Positions 6,208-6,241 of a stretch of DNA of 6,241 nucleotides are shown in pieces. Numbering within the stretch: position 1 is the stretch's first letter; each line of letters begins with the position of its first letter. Below the pieces are notes generated by a model. The model saw only the letters and a list, made by a program, of their open reading frames with translations, searched no databases and was not told the origin of the DNA. Position numbers and translations under genes: made by a program. This DNA is from Tardiphaga sp. (GTDB lineage Bacteria > Pseudomonadota > Alphaproteobacteria > Rhizobiales > Xanthobacteraceae), in contig JACMOT010000560.1 of NCBI GenBank assembly GCA_014377915.1, positions 1 through 6,241 of the forward strand, read 5' to 3'.

Positions 6208-6241
6208 CTACGCCGCGCGGATCTTGACCAGGAAGCCGTCG
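6208..6241 (-). CDS. Possible C-terminal end of a convergent gene (partial)
   Basis: Read on the minus strand, the edge encodes DGFLVKIRAA followed by TAG (6208-6210). The composition is normal for a protein and codon third positions are mostly G or C. The position just past an intergenic repeat block fits a gene end facing the phytase-like gene. Only ten codons are visible, so no family can be named and chance is not excluded. Confidence 0.4.
   Translation of the reverse strand, partial: DGFLVKIRAA

Noticed and set aside
6039..6227. Small open frames through the 3' repeat block
   Set aside because: Their sequence comes from palindromic repeat DNA and is low-complexity; no coding signal.

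Overview
The window looks like chromosomal DNA of an alphaproteobacterium, most likely from the Bradyrhizobium/Rhodopseudomonas/Afipia group. The reasons are high G+C, GC-rich third codon positions, the sequence style of the chemoreceptor and HWE-type kinase, and GC-rich palindromic intergenic repeats of a kind I associate with that group. No mobile element, CRISPR array, rRNA or tRNA was recognised.

Layout. Positions 1-1392 (minus strand) hold the 5' part of a methyl-accepting chemotaxis protein gene that runs off the left edge. A gap of about 360-400 bp separates it from a divergent orphan HWE-family sensor histidine kinase (1790-3289, plus). Next comes a periplasmic TctC/Bug-type solute-binding protein (3411-4385, plus) with no membrane partners in view. 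A 276-bp gap follows, with several hairpin-forming repeats (4405-4565) and then a strong candidate Pho box of 11-bp repeats (4579-4618). Downstream lies an exported phytase-like/esterase-like protein (4662-6017, plus). Its 3' flank is a second palindromic repeat cluster (about 6041-6196). The right edge holds the last codons of a possible minus-strand gene (6208-6241).

How it fits together. The left half concerns signalling: a chemoreceptor and a membrane sensor kinase, divergently transcribed, with no response regulator in view. The right half concerns periplasmic functions. The best regulatory inference is that the phytase-like gene is induced by PhoB under phosphate starvation, because GTCA-cored units repeat every 11 bp about 45-80 bp before its start. 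The binding protein is probably a separate transcription unit.

I found no clearly new multi-gene system. The observations most worth checking are the Pho box, the apparent ATA start codon of the chemoreceptor gene, and the two repeat clusters.
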